DNA of 64,000 nt from Inia geoffrensis (GCA_036417435.1 CM070913.1:18010680-18074679), one strand, 5' to 3'; shown: positions 1 to 11,962, counted from the stretch's first letter. Made by a program: numbers and translations. The notes: generated by a model from the letters alone, not told the origin.

Positions 1-378
1 TTCAGAGACTATTGGCCTCTAGCACCTTCAATGAAAGAGCAATTATCATCTAACCCCTTTTTATCGAAAGTGAGACTCCATGTATTAAGCCCCGCTTTCC
101 CACAAAACACTTGAATATGTGGAGACTGCTGTCACACTGGGATGTACAATGGAAAATGTACTCTTTACCTGTCAGTTAAAAGCAATATCAATCCTATTGA
201 TTCATCGAGATACCAATATGATTACATCTGACTTTCCTTACTATTTATAGAGCCTCAACTACTTCAGAGGTCATTCACTAACTCTGCCCGTAATTCCTGT
301 GTATCTTAATCAACATCCTTTTATTCCTGTCTCTCGTTTTTAATAAATTTGTTTACTTAAAAAAAAAGAAAAAAAAGA
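1..378 (+). pseudogene. possible retrocopy 3' end (AATAAA plus poly-A)
   Basis: An AATAAA hexamer lies at 342-347, and an A-rich tract (about 359-376, one G interruption) starts 12 bases later. That spacing is typical of a reverse-transcribed, polyadenylated transcript. The sequence upstream has no open frame and I do not recognise its parent. It could be a processed pseudogene 3'UTR, an old LINE end, or chance in AT-rich DNA. The left boundary, and so any target duplication, is outside the window. Confidence 0.3.
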
Positions 379-435
379 GTATCTTCCCATTTTTATTGAA
401 ATGCATATATTTAAATGTGAATATGCATATTCACT

Positions 436-505
436 TGTTCATTCAAAATCCATTCAAGGCCTACTACATGGCAAGCATTGTGCTGATGCAGGGAAGTAAG
501 TTTAC
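436..505 (-). repeat. L2 LINE 3'-end fragment
   Basis: A stretch reading as attcattca-like, then 'ctactacatggcaagcattgtgctgatgcagg', follows the reverse complement of the L2 3' end (consensus words: attcaacaaatat, cactatgtgccaggcactgtgctagg). It is short and diverged. Confidence 0.5.
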
Positions 506-1072
506 AGAACACCACGATATTAATAGCTATTACTGCTGGGTAGAATAATCATGCATAACATTGTTTTTTTTTTTTACTTAATTTTTGGCTTTTCTTCTTC
601 AGTGAACTATACTATTTACTTGACAAAATAATAAAATGATTTTCTGAACTAAGTCACCCAAGATAAAAAGAAGCTCCAGAAGGAATTCTATTTCCATCAC
701 TAATTAGGATATTGATATATCAGAGGCCACTAAATCAGGGAACAGCTGAGTTTGGAAGTATACAGACAGCACTGTTATGAGGATTATAACCAGCATGAGA
801 ATTTCTACGTTGTTGATATATATTTATAGGTCTGTTTGCATTCAAAGACACAACTGTCTCTTTAAAGCACTTGAATCTACTTTACTGAAAATCCCCTCAT
901 ATTACTGAGGCTTAAGTACACTGAGAATTAAAGAAAGAGTATTTGTATTTTTACCATTGAAGTTGTCTTTACTTTGAAGAGGAGTCAGAGACCTTTGCAT
1001 TTATAACATGATTAAGGGATTTAAACAACAAAGATTGTTTATGTTATTTTGCTCAGTAGCTGAATTAATCAT
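506..1072. other. no recognised feature
   Basis: AT-rich sequence with a T10 run near 565. No open frame of note and no recognisable repeat. Confidence 0.5.
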
Positions 1073-1412
1073 TCCTCTTCCCACATACATGGAAAGATAG
1101 TACTTCCTGCATCTCAAAATTAGGTGAATATGTGGCCTGCTTTGGCCAATAACAACGTGAGCAGAAGTGATGGGTGTCACTTCCAGGTGGAAGCTTTATG
1201 AGCCAGTGTGCAATGGCCTTGCTCTCTCTTTCCCTTGGCCATCAGTGATGGCTGTGTGAGAAGCCTGGTTCCAGGTGAAAAGATGCGGAGCAGAGCTTTC
1301 AAGTAATAGGCAATGTTTATGGAGAACAAGGGAAGGCTAATCTTTTGTGATATTAAACTACTGAGATTTTAGAGGATGTGCATCACTGTAACACAGCTTT
1401 CCCCCTTTGACT
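1073..1412 (+). repeat. ancient LTR-like or MER-type interspersed repeat
   Basis: Phrases such as 'tggccaataacaacgtgagc', 'agaagtgatgggtgtcactt' and the terminal 'attaaactactgagatttt' match a family common across mammals that ends in a 'ttaagccactgagatttt' word. I recognise the pattern but not the exact subfamily. It is heavily diverged, with no coding capacity. Confidence 0.5.
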
Positions 1413-1454
1413 GACACTAGTAATTTTATTTAAGATAGCTTAATACAGTTTTCA

Positions 1455-1655
1455 TAGTACTAAGAGTAGAGGCTCTGGAATCATACTTTATAGATTCAAA
1501 CCACAGCTCTCTCGTTAATTTCTTTGTGTGGTACTTTGGCACGTTACATATGTTTTCCTTTGCCTCGTTTTCCTCAAATGGGAACAATAATGCCTTTCTT
1601 TATAAGGGTCTCAGGAGGAGTAAATTTCATGACACACATATGGAAATAAATGAAG
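1455..1655 (+). repeat. MIR SINE
   Basis: The order of motifs is that of MIR: 'agtagaggctctggaatca', then 'ttcaaaccacagctct', a 'tttcctcaaatgggaacaataatgcc' core, and 'ggtctcaggaggagtaaat'. It is an old, diverged tRNA-derived mammalian SINE and a molecular fossil. Confidence 0.7.
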
Positions 1656-2453
1656 ACCATCCAACAAGAACAAGTGAAGACTACGTATACATAGGATAGG
1701 AAGGGAGTCAGGCGCCATCACCTGGATTTATCAGACTCAGAGGCAGGCAGAAGTGTATAAAAGCTTTTTAGTGAAAAAACGGAAGATTCTAAGTATGCCC
1801 TGGTTGGGTGTGGTTGGCCAGGAAACCCAGAAGCAGACTAATGAGAAGTGGGGCATCCTTGTAATGAGGAGAGCATGTTTGGGTTTCTCCAGTTGTCTCT
1901 AAATTGGAATCAGAGGTAAAAATTAGGGAAGCTGGCAGTTTTTAAGTCCTGATTCTTGGGATTAATTGCTACGGAGATTATGATTTGGCTTCCTGGACTC
2001 ATCGCTACAAATCGTGGGTCAGTGTTCTATTCTTACGTGAGATCTGGTTCGTTTGTAAGTCTCCCACATGTGAGATATGCATTGTAAATTATTTTGCACC
2101 ATATGTAGCTATAATAAAATCGATAAATAATACTTATTATTTTTGTTATTATGTATATCATTAGTCCTAAAATAATTGTTAAAATTTATTCGGCTATTAG
2201 GTACTCCTTTTGATTTGAACGGACCTTTAGCTTCTCCCAACAGTAGCTACATTTCTACATTATAGTGTCTGATCTAAATATTTTATTATAAATTAAAATA
2301 AATATTCTAAGTAGAAAGAGAAAGTAAGTGAAGCTACCCTCTTCTTAGACATCAGTTTCTTGTTGGCTGAGGTTTCCATCTTCCTGGAAAATTACATATG
2401 ATGTCTGTTACTTGGAAATGAAGGAGCTAAATTAAGTTAAGCTATTTCTAATG
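1656..2453. other. no confident feature; possible diverged LTR-like stretch
   Basis: A TATA-like 'tataaaag' at about 1756 and moderately GC-rich sequence to about 2050 could belong to an old LTR, but I cannot define ends or a family. 2050-2453 is AT-rich with nothing recognisable. Confidence 0.3.
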
Positions 2454-2467
2454 AGACTCAGGATATC

Positions 2468-2672
2468 TTTTTTTTTTTTTGCGGTACGCGGGCCTCTCAC
2501 TGTTGTGGCCTCTCCTGCTGCGGAGCACAGGCTCCGGACGTGCAGGCCCAGCAGCCATGGCTCACGGGCCCAGCCGCTCCGCGGCATGTGGGATCCTCCC
2601 AGACCGGGGCACGAACCTGTGTCCCCTGCATCGGCAGGCAGACTCTCAACCACTGCGCCACCAGGGAAGCCC
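2468..2672 (-). mobile_element. CHR SINE (tRNA-derived, GC-rich cetacean type)
   Basis: Reading the minus strand, the element starts 'gggcttccctggtggcgcag', carries the tRNA-like A box (tggcgcagtgg) and a B-box-like 'ggttcgtgcccc', then the GC-rich tail body ending 'gcgtaccgc' and a poly-A (T13 on the plus strand). Flanking target duplications are 2454-2469 and 2674-2689 (14 of 16 bases match). It is non-autonomous and was moved by L1 machinery. Open frames over it are repeat-derived shadows. Confidence 0.95.
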
Positions 2673-2689
2673 TAGACCCAGTATATCTT

Positions 2690-3502
2690 GATGGTAAATG
2701 AACAAGAAGTACATGTTAGGAGAAAATTAGAATGAGGCTAAGGAACACAGAAAATCTGAACTCTGCAGGGCATAGATCTCATTCCTGGTGCACCAGGAGG
2801 CCTGCAAGAGAGCTATACTTTTTAGAAAAATAAACTATTTGAAACACTGTGTACTGTATTAAACTCTCTATTATAAAAAGTGTACAGAAAGTACAGGAGA
2901 AATATGACAAACATTCCTGGACTATCAGATTTAACAGACTATTAATATTATGCTAGGCTTCAATTATTTTCAAAATAAAAATATAAGATATGTCATAGTT
3001 CTTGAAGTGTATTTTAAAGCCCTTTTCAAACACAGTCAGCTTCACTACAGCCAAGAAGTTCTCACTAATCAGAACATAACCACTAATCAGTATATAATTT
3101 TTATACTTTACTACATCTTTATATATTCATAATAAATATGTGGTATCATTTAAAAATTTTTTTATATTAATAGTAAATAGAAACAAACATTTCATACTCT
3201 GAAATGTTACTTAATTTGCACTTTTTCACTCAGCTTTAAATTAAATGTTGGTATATGAAAATGTAACTAATTCATTTTAGTTACTCTGTATTGAAGAAAT
3301 GTTTGAATGGTCTAAAATATATCTTTTCAATTAATAAACAGGGCTTTTTTTCATTTTTACAAACAACCCTCCAATTAGCAACTTAATACACTTCTCTGGG
3401 CACATGCGGTAGAATTTCTGTAGAATATGAATCTTAGAAATGCTAGATGCTATACATGTCATCACCTACCAGATATGTATTGCCAAAGTGCTTTCCAAAG
3501 CG
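2690..3502. other. no confident feature; AT-rich
   Basis: Nothing coding. From about 3170 the sequence has the feel of an old L1 3'UTR on the minus strand (for example 'attgccaaagtgctttccaa' at 3478), continuing into the clearer L1M remnant downstream. Confidence 0.35.
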
Positions 3503-3569
3503 CCTTATTACTCTATACACCAACACAATGTTTATTAGAGACCTTATTGCTCTATATACCAACACAATG
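3503..3569 (+). repeat. two-copy local duplication, period 39
   Basis: 28-base copies at 3503-3530 and 3542-3569 share 'ccttatt-ctctata-accaacacaatg' with two differences, separated by 11 bases. Confidence 0.75.
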
Positions 3570-3644
3570 ATACTTCTTATATTTTGCCAATCTAATGCAT
3601 ATGTAATAGGATATTGTGATTTATATTTTATTAGTTACACTTTT

Positions 3645-4660
3645 TATAATTCTGTTCTCTCTTTGTTGTTCAGATTGGATCATTTCTACTTTTCTGTCTT
3701 CAAGTTCACTCTTTTATTCCTCTCACGATCGTTCTGCTACTAAGTTTCTTTGTTCTTAGTTATTGTATGTTCAGTTCTAAACTTCTAGAATTTGTTTCTT
3801 TACATCTTCCATCTCTTTGCTGTGTTTTTCTAATTTTTCATTTGTGTTTTCAGAATGTTCGTAGTTGCTGACTGGAGCAATTTTAGGTTAGCTGCTTTAT
3901 CTATTTATTATTATTTATTTTATTTATTTATTTTTGGCTGCATTGGGTCTTTGTTGTTATGCGCGGGCTTTCTCTAGTTGTACCGAGTGGGGACTACTCT
4001 TGGTTGCGGCGCGCGGGCTTCTCATTGCGGTGGCTTCTCTTGTTGCAGAGCACGGGCTCGAGGCACGTGGGCTCACTAGTTGTAGCTCGCGGGCTCTGGA
4101 ACGCAGGCTCAGTAGTTGTGGCACACGGGCTCAGTTGCTCCACGGCATGTGGGATCTTCCTGGATCAGGGCTCAAACCCACGTCCCCTGCATTGGCAGGT
4201 GTATTGTTAACCACTGCACCACCAGGGAAGCCCAGGATAGCTGCTTTAAGATACTTACTTGACAGTTTCAACATCCATGTGATCTCAGTGTTGGCATCTG
4301 CTGATTGTAGTTTCTCAGTTGACTTGAGATTTTCCTGACTTTCCAAGTGACAAGTACTTTGGGACTGTATCCTGACATTTTGACTATTATGTCATATGAC
4401 TCTGATTACTATTTAAATCTTCTATTTAAGCAGGTAGTCAACCTGTTATGTTCAGAAGTCCTGGTTCATTTGTGTGGGCTGTGGTTCAAATGTCAGTTTG
4501 GTTTATAGAGTCTGTGCTTAACTTATGTGTTACTCAGAAGACAGGACTCTACCACAGTCTTCTTAGCACTGACTGGGGATTGAGGTTGTCAGAGTTCTGC
4601 TCACAGGTCATTTGTATATTTTTGTCTAGGGCTTTTTGTTGTGATTGGCAGGAGAGATAA
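3645..4660 (-). repeat. ancient L1M-type LINE fragment, split by a CHR SINE
   Basis: Antisense L1M landmarks: 'cttttctgtcttcaagttca', 'catcttccatctctttgctg', 'ttttcatttgtgttttcaga', and after the SINE 'gacagtttcaacatccatgtgatctcag' followed by 'ggactgtatcctgacatttt'. The two halves join cleanly across the SINE at 3900-4233, so the L1 piece is older. No intact frame remains. Confidence 0.7.
3900..4233 (-). mobile_element. CHR SINE, longer type
   Basis: On the minus strand it starts 'gggcttccctggtggtgcag' with the same tRNA-related head as the other CHR copies, but the body is longer, with 'gcccgtgtgccacaactact'-like repeats and an A/T-rich tail (tttatttatttattt on plus). Target duplications 3885-3899 and 4234-4248 match at 14 of 15 bases. 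It is inserted in the L1M remnant. Confidence 0.92.
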
Positions 4661-6589
4661 AATGAAATGTATTCCTACCATCTTGTCTTGCTCATAATTT
4701 ACTATTTTATGTGCTATTTCAACATATAAACTTATTAGTCTTTTCTCTGGAATGAAAGCACACCATATTCTACTTAGAATCCCTTTTATTAATCTTCCCC
4801 AATTTCTTTCACCAGTTAAGAAGAAGACAATTTTCCAATTCAAATAAAGATTTGTTAGCAGTTCTAAATCAGAAAGCTTTGGGTTAAAGCTCTGTTGCTT
4901 TAACCATCATTCTGAACTTCTCTCTTAAATGTCTTAAATTAGAATCCAGAGATTTCTTGATTCTCTTCTCTCAAATCAAATAACCATTGAAATGACAAAG
5001 TGCATACTTGTGGCAAAGGACTGCCTGCTGGAATATTATTATTTAGCATATGCCATCCCCCAAGAGCCAAGTATCAATTTATTTAGGTCATACTCACACT
5101 CTCAGCTGTGATTCACTTTACAGGTAAATTGAAAGGTAGTGATAACATTTTGTCACTGGTTGATGGACAATCCCCTTGTTGTAGGTGAAAGAGGAAAGTG
5201 AACAAATGATGTGTCTGAGCATTTTGTTGTGGAATATTAAGCGCTTCCCCCTCCGATCATGCCTGCGGCCTCTGTAGCCATAGAATGAACCCTCCATAAA
5301 GCTACTGCTTCACTTCTCTGGAAGCCAAGAGCCATAAATTCTTTGCCTTCCAGGAGATTTACAGTTTTAAGTGTGTGATAAGTTGCATTTTAGTTGCTGG
5401 ACTGAATGTCATCTAAATATTTCTGATACCAAATGGATGGATGATGATAACATCTTGGGAGATTATCTACAAAATGATACTAAGCAATACTGGAGCATTA
5501 AAGGTGAATTCACTTACAATTCATTTCCAGTTGTAATAAAGAAAAATTAAGGAAATCCAAATGATATCTATATATAACCTTGAATTTTGATTGCCTCGAA
5601 AAAGGCAAATGGCTAACTTCAGGTGTATCAGAATTTTACTATGATTTTACATTCCAACCAACCCAACAAATGGGTATTAACTTGTTTTCTGCTCATAGTT
5701 TTGCTTCTGAATGTCGCTTTCACATGGCTTTATACTAAAGCTTGAATGGGTCCAGGAGCTGGAAAGCGTGTTAAAACGGTTGTGGTTTATAGTCTCTAGA
5801 TTTCAAGATGGTATGTTTTATGATATACCAGCAAGCCTATTTAAATACATAAAATAAGAGGTGACTCAGAACTCTTACAAAAGCTTTATAATACACACAT
5901 GAATAGAGAAATAAAAAACATATTCAGATCCTAAAAATAGCATAAGAAATCTGAACAGCATGTTCTAATTCCATCTATATGATTTTCTCTGGTAAATATA
6001 ATTTGTAGCAAGTGAATTTTGGAGGGCTGGGAGTCATTCACTTAGGTAGACCTATATAGGACACATGTATCATGCAGACAGTGTCCTATGTAAGAGTGCC
6101 CGGTCAAAGAGTCACATGGTGCTAAATTCTAGCCATGCTTTGTACCCTAAATTGGAAGACTTGCTGGATTGAGTTTACCTGAAGGAGAGGTCTATTTCTA
6201 ATTCCTGCTGAAGCCTGTTAGAGACTAATTATGACTCTAAATTTAGGGTCTAGTCTTGAAAAGTTCCATTTACTCGGTTATAATACACATCTGTATCCCA
6301 TTACAATATTCCTTCATCCATGTGTACATTTGCATGTATAAGGACACACTTTTATAGCTTTATTTTTTCTTTGAGATTTGACATTTTTGCAGAATTTTCT
6401 GAGATTCTTTACAATAAGTGCTTAAGTTCTCCTATCAGATATTCAGGATGAGAAATCCCAGCCTCAGTCACTAGACCATCAAGTAGATGTTTGTTTTCTA
6501 TCTTACGTTATAATTGCTACCTATATTTTAGTTACAATTAGATTAGAGTTTAATTAACATTAGAATAAAACTCAATTTCTTCTGTGTAA
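4661..6589. other. no recognised feature
   Basis: AT-rich; short open frames only. I see no exon-like frame, no tandem repeat of note and no recognisable transposon, although old repeats beyond recognition by eye are likely (for example around 5040-5420). Confidence 0.45.
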
Positions 6590-6750
6590 AAGGAATGGAA
6601 AGAACACTGCGCTGGGAATTAGGAATTATGGCTCATTACTGACTGGTGTTGTGTGAAATTGGTCCAATAGCTTAGTTAGCTGGACATCAAGTTCTTGTTG
6701 TTGCTGTTTTTTAATCTGTATAATGGAGAAATGCTAACAATTTAATCTTA
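6590..6750 (+). repeat. MIR SINE, diverged
   Basis: Words in MIR order: 'ggaaagaacactgcgctggg', 'tgtgaaattggtccaatagc', 'ttaatctgtataatggag'. The middle is disrupted. Confidence 0.5.
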
Positions 6751-8307
6751 GCTATTTAGACCGACTAGGGGTCTTGAACTGATTATAAGAAGTGGAAACT
6801 GGCACTAATTTTGGAGCTTTCTGAAACCTTTTCCTGTTTGGGTGCTCATGACTTTTACTGTCGGTTGAGGAAGAAGCCACATGAACAAATGAACTAGGGA
6901 AATTTTTAAAGGGAGGAGGCATAATTGCTTGATACTTTAGGGGATACCATACAGATGCTCTGAATTTTAGAGCCGAAGGGTTATTGATTGAGTTGCGGTA
7001 TTTGGGGATGTGAAAATTCATAGTTTCCTGTTGATGTGTAATTGCAGACATAGCTATTTTAAGAGACACAAGTATTTTGTCCTCAAGGAAGCAGGGAGGT
7101 CAGAAGAAATGATTCCACATTGTTTTCATCTGGGCAGCTGGCATCAAGACCTTGTGAGATGTGGGAAAGGCTCTAGGGCAAGACAGCTTTTCCTACTGAT
7201 ATTTCCTTTGAACACTAAAGGATACAGCTTGGAGTGATGCAGCGGGATACGATTTGTTATAGTGTTTTGGACTGATGAAATCTGTGACTCCAATTTTGGT
7301 AAAAGTTTATGAAATATTGGATTATTTTCATTATAGAAGGGAAGATAGGAAAAATAAATGGTTTAATTTCTCATTAGAATGAAGGCCAAGAGAAGTCTGA
7401 AGAAGGTTGTTTGTCCAAGTTGATGTGGTGGTTCATAATTTATTATTGAACCTGCTATATATGGTCAATCTTGGTTATTTATACTCCGATCAAAAATAAT
7501 CTTACTCCAGATAGCTCTGATGCAAGTCACAAAGAATCTGGCCTTTGAGGTGCCAAGGAAAGCCAAAGGTAAGGTCCTAAAAGCTGTGTTCTCTTGCTCT
7601 GATACGCTCACTCTGTTCTGCTGTGTAAAAAATGATTATATTTATCAACATGATGGGTATACAAAATATAATCTCTGCATTTGCAAATGATTTGCTAATT
7701 ACAGAGCTCAAGAAAAAGCCAAAAAGAAACTGACTCTCGACCACTTTTATTAGCAAGTTATTTACTTGCTTATGGATGTCAGATTAGAGAAGTGTTTCCA
7801 TTTCACTGTTATGACTAGTACAGATTTTTAAATGGTCCAAACATCTATTCACAACACTAAGGGAATATGTGTGTATTGCTGAGCAGCAAGCTGTTGGCAT
7901 GAAAATCCCAGTGGCTCAAAAGATCATAGCTTTGGAAGCTCAGGTGATTTCGCGAGAAAAAAAAAAAATGTCTTAGGAGAGCAGAGAGCTGCGTTCTGGT
8001 TGTCACATTGCTGGTAGCTGACCAGGTAATCTTGCCTTTCTTTCCTATTTTTGGAAAATAATTAGACCATGTTTGGGGGTCCTTCAGATCGATTTATACA
8101 ATTATATTTCTGCAAACATATGTGTTTATTGTCAGTATTGGGGGTACTAATATGGTTGCTTCTCCTGATGGGATGACTTTCCTGCACTGATTTTGGAGAC
8201 TTACCATAGGAGTAGTTGTCCTTCAAGGACTATCAGTGGCGGTCTCCAAGGAGAATACATCAATATCAATAGACAATAAAAATAGGACAAGGATATAAAT
8301 ATACACA
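6751..8307. other. no recognised feature
   Basis: Includes overlapping opposite-strand open frames of 105 and 75 codons near 6752-7237. Neither has a recognisable domain, and overlap of this kind is expected by chance. An A12 run lies at about 7957-7968. Confidence 0.4.
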
Positions 8308-8936
8308 GTCAATCCTCATTTTTTGTATATTCCATATTTGCAAATGGGCCTACTCGATAAAATTTATTGCAACCCCCAATTTAATACACATGGTGCTTTT
8401 GCGGTCCTTCACAGACATGTGCAAAGCAGCAAAAAAACCTAGAGTCTCTTGCCATGAATGTTCCCAGTGGAAGTCAAACAAGGTAGCTCACTGCCTTCTT
8501 GTTTCAGTTCTAACACTATAAACAAGTATTTTGTTCATGATCTATTAAGTGCTGTGTTTTTCTCATTTTGTGCTTTTTGTTGGCAATTTCTCTGTTTAAA
8601 ATGATCCCCAAGCATAGTGCTGAAGTGCTATCTACTGTCCCTAAGCTGGAGAAGGCTGTGATGTGCCTTATGGAAAAACTACGTGTTAGTTAATCTTCAT
8701 CCAGGCATGAGTTGTGTTGTTGGCCATGAGTTCAATGTTAGTGAATCAACAATATATATTAAATAAGGTGCCTTTAAACAGAAACCTGAGTAAAACAAGG
8801 TTATGTATTGATCCTATAGGTTCAGAAGCTCACAGGTATTTTAGCTAGGAGCAATGGTTCCGTATTCACTAACTCATTTTTCACAGAGACTTTATAGAAC
8901 GTAACTACCATAGATAACGAGAATTGATTATACATA
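8308..8936 (+). mobile_element. Tigger-like (Tc1/mariner, pogo group) DNA transposon remnant
   Basis: The ends resemble an inverted repeat: 'cagtcaatcctca' at the left and, read in reverse, 'aatcaattctcg' at the right. At 8600-8690 a broken frame reads PKHSAEVLSTVPKLEKAVMC. In another frame at 8697-8763 it reads GMSCVVGHEFNVSESTIYIK. Both match the CENP-B-type helix-turn-helix N terminus of Tigger transposases. The frames are disjoined and the rest of the transposase is missing, so this is an internally deleted fossil with no activity. Confidence 0.75.
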
Positions 8937-10497
8937 TAGAGGAGGTTCCAGGCACCAAAACATTTGTGTGTATGTATGTGTGTGTATTCCTCTAAAGGAG
9001 GCCCCTAAATTATTGAGACCCCCCCCCCAGGTGTTTGGGCCAGTATGAAGCCATGTAAAGGAAGTCATCTGGAAATTTCGTGTACGGGACCTATGTCATG
9101 ACATCCAAATGTGATTTGATATCTATATTCAGCCTGATTCTGAATTAATATTATCATTTACTTTCAGCATATGGAGTATCTAATGGAAGCTGACTTTAAA
9201 TGGCATGATGTGCAATCATAGGTAATATTCCTCATAATGTATGAATGCATGCTAAATGCCATTAGAAAGCATAGTGTGGAACTTGTTAATTTATACTGAA
9301 TAATGTATAGCTGACAGTCTAGGAATAATTTTCTTGATTTTACATCATGACAGAATTTTCCATGAGGGCTTCCATGCCAGCACTGGAAGAGTATGCACAC
9401 TTGTCTGTGCCTCTAACATATGTTTATATCAGTAAACAGGGATTAGATATGACATCTACATGCTGAATGAGTTTCTAAGATTTGTAGAGTTAGAAGGTTT
9501 GTGCAGTCATTAAAGTTATTATTTGAGTCTTGAATATCACAAAACTTTACTAACCATAGCAGAGTTTGGGATCAGGATTTGGGATTTGCGACCTAAGTGT
9601 CCTTCTGCATGTCCTTCAGTCTATAAATAACGTAAGCTGTCCACCATAGTGGATAATTTGAGGAGAAAACCAGCCTAGGGGGTGTAAGAAGTAGCTATTG
9701 GTATAAAAAGTGCTCTGAGTGTTACTGAATGGTTTGAGATTCTGTTCATTTTTCACCTTGTTTGTTCCTCTGTTATCCACGGTTTCATGGATAAGAGCGA
9801 ATGTAAGAGGAATGAGGAAAATTGGAGAGAAAGCACAATGACGTGAAAGCAGCTCAAGGGGTACAGAAAGTCCCAGGCCTAAGTGTTCAGTTCGCACCTT
9901 CAGATTCACCAAATAAATTTAAGCAGCCCCCCCCAAGATTTTTCCATGAAAACCACAGTGGAAATAACCATTCTTTGCTTTACCACCACACAAAGTGGTT
10001 ATTGAGAAACTCCTGAAAGTTCATACGCACAATAGGGATGGACAGTATATCCCCTTGCCCTCCAAATGGGATACTGATGGGATACTGACTGCCCAGGCAG
10101 AGGTACTTCTGAACCTGCCACACTTCGCTGTTCAAATAAAATGGCTTCATTTGACCTTCACGTGCAGAAAAGTATTATTTAATTATTATTCCCACCTCCA
10201 TCTTTTTCTCACTTGCTCTACTGTAATAAGGTAGATATTGTCTCGTGTTTAAACTGACAAATTGAAATTTCAATTCTTATTAAACACCTTAGGAAACTAA
10301 ATATTCCATAAAATATTTTATTTTGAATTACTGATGCAAAAATATTTTTTTTAAATAATTAAGCATTTCATTTGCAGATACTGCAGACCCAGAACTAAGG
10401 GGAGGCCCTTGCCTCTGGTGCAACATTTTAAGGAAACAACCTCCCCACACAAAAAACCCTCAGTAGTCAAGATACATAATTTTAATATAATATTTTT
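8937..10497. other. no recognised feature
   Basis: Contains a small GT-rich patch (8966-8988) and C-runs at about 9020-9028 and 9928-9933. Short overlapping frames at 9616-10234 show no domain. Confidence 0.4.
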
Positions 10498-10510
10498 AAA
10501 AATCAGAATT

Positions 10511-10702
10511 GGGCTTCCCTGGTGGCGCAGTGGTTGAGAGTCCGCCTGCCAATGCAGGGGACATGAGTTCGTGCTCCAGTCTGGGAGGATTCCGCATGCC
10601 GCAGAGCAGCTGGGCCCGTGAGCCATGGCCTCTGAACCTGCACGTCCGGAGCCTGTGCTCCGCAACGGGAGAGGCCACAACAGTGAGAGGCCCGCGTACC
10701 GC

Positions 10703-10730
<28 letters not shown>
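10511..10730 (+). mobile_element. CHR SINE (GC-rich type)
   Basis: Starts 'gggcttccctggtggcgcag', followed by a B-box-like 'gagttcgtgctcc', the GC-rich body and 'cgcgtaccgc', then 28 A. The flanking duplication aaaaatcagaatt (10498-10510, 10726-10738) is perfect, although part of it overlaps the poly-A. It is one of only three plus-oriented CHR copies here. Confidence 0.95.
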
Positions 10731-10733
<3 letters not shown>

Positions 10734-10797
10734 GAATTAATGCAAAAACCCATCATGAATAAAATATTAATAAATTAAAGACAAAATTAGTATGGGT

Positions 10798-10935
10798 ATT
10801 AATTCATTCACTCATCCATTCCAAAAATATTTATTGAATGCTAACTAGGGCAAAAAATATTGTGTGTGCTGGGAATACAGCAGCGAACAACAATAGCTCA
10901 AGGTTCCTATCATAGGATAACATTTAGAACAGAGG
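10798..10935 (-). repeat. L2 LINE 3' end
   Basis: 'attcattcactcatccattc', 'aaatatttattgaatgctaa', 'gctgggaatacagcagcgaa' and 'aaggttcctatcataggata' follow the reverse complement of the L2 3' end in order. Confidence 0.75.
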
Positions 10936-11205
10936 GGGTTTAGGAGGTCACCTGTCCCCTTTGAAAAACACTGTGTATCAATTAGGTAAAAGTCATTTTC
11001 AAAGCTAGTCTCATTTATGAGGTTTATAACAAAAGCAAAAATCAGGAAAGGGGTTTTAAGACTTTCATGAGTATTGTCCTTAACTAAAAAAGAAAAGAAA
11101 ATAGAGCCTGTTAGTGATTGTAGCCAAAAGAGATGGAGGAATGGCTGCCACAGACTGTGGTGCCAGAAAGAGGTTTAAGATTCAAAGAAAATAAATGACT
11201 TTTCT
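10936..11205. other. no recognised feature
   Basis: Short AT-rich spacer without open frames or recognisable repeats. Confidence 0.4.
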
Positions 11206-11310
11206 TTGTTCATTGGTTGGACAACTACTTCTGAGTACCTATCACCGCCAAAAATTTTTCTAGGCCTCGGGATACGAAGCAGAACAAGATAGGCAAAATT
11301 CTTGGTAAAA
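11206..11310 (-). repeat. L2-like fragment
   Basis: 'ttcattggttggacaactac', 'tctaggcctcgggatacgaa' and 'gcagaacaagataggcaaaa' parallel the L2 3' region. Diverged. Confidence 0.5.
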
Positions 11311-11502
11311 CATTTTAGTCATCACTGGGGAGTGGTTATCTCACTTTCCAATGATTTTTCTCCCAAGATTGTAGCCAGAAGAACCATTTTTCTGCAAGGG
11401 GAAAACGGAATGGAGTCTTTCTGGGGTAACAGATAATTACATCCCTTTTTTCTCCCAATTTCTACCTAACTGACTAGTACAGACCTTTGTTTGCTACAGA
11501 AA

Positions 11503-11645
11503 GTGTGATCCTCAGATCATCAGCACAGACACCACTTGGGAGCTTATAAAATGAAGAATCTCATACCCTACTCACATCTACTGAGTCAGAATTTACATTT
11601 TAACAAGATCCCCAGGTGATTCATCAACACATTAAAATTTAAGAA
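11503..11645 (+). repeat. MER5A-like hAT-Charlie MITE
   Basis: Motif order matches MER5A: 'cagatcatcagcacagacac', 'cacttgggagcttataaaat', 'actgagtcagaatttacatt', 'ttaacaagatccccaggtga' and 'acacattaaaatttaagaag'. It is a non-autonomous DNA transposon with no coding content. Confidence 0.75.
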
Positions 11646-11962
11646 GCAAAAATAATAAATGTTTAAGAAGAAAAACAGTACCCATAATTTCATCTCAGAA
11701 GTTTATTTTTTCCCACTTTTTAAATTCCTGCCCATATCCACACATACTTTATATATAGTCTTAGCCAGAGTTCATAAAATTTCATTTTTTCAGTTATTAT
11801 TTACTGATAACATTCCAAAAACTTTTAAATTATCATATTTATTGCTAGCATGACATTTCTTCAAATTTGTATACATGGTGTACTTTGCCAGAATTTAAAA
11901 ATAGTCCATAAATCTTTAATAGTAAAGGACTGATTTTTTTAGATAGTGTGGCAATAGTCAAC

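Noticed and set aside
2520..2660. tRNA-like A and B boxes, here and in all CHR copies, as tRNA genes
   Set aside because: They are promoter relics inside SINEs with poly-A tails and target duplications. No cloverleaf-complete, free-standing tRNA was found.
2432..2691. Open frames of about 60-90 codons over CHR SINEs (also at 10351-10778, 13790-14119, 16045-16505, 27110-27356, 33949-34238, 38709-39174, 62021-62408)
   Set aside because: The same translated text recurs at every SINE copy on both strands. They are frames through the repeat, not genes.
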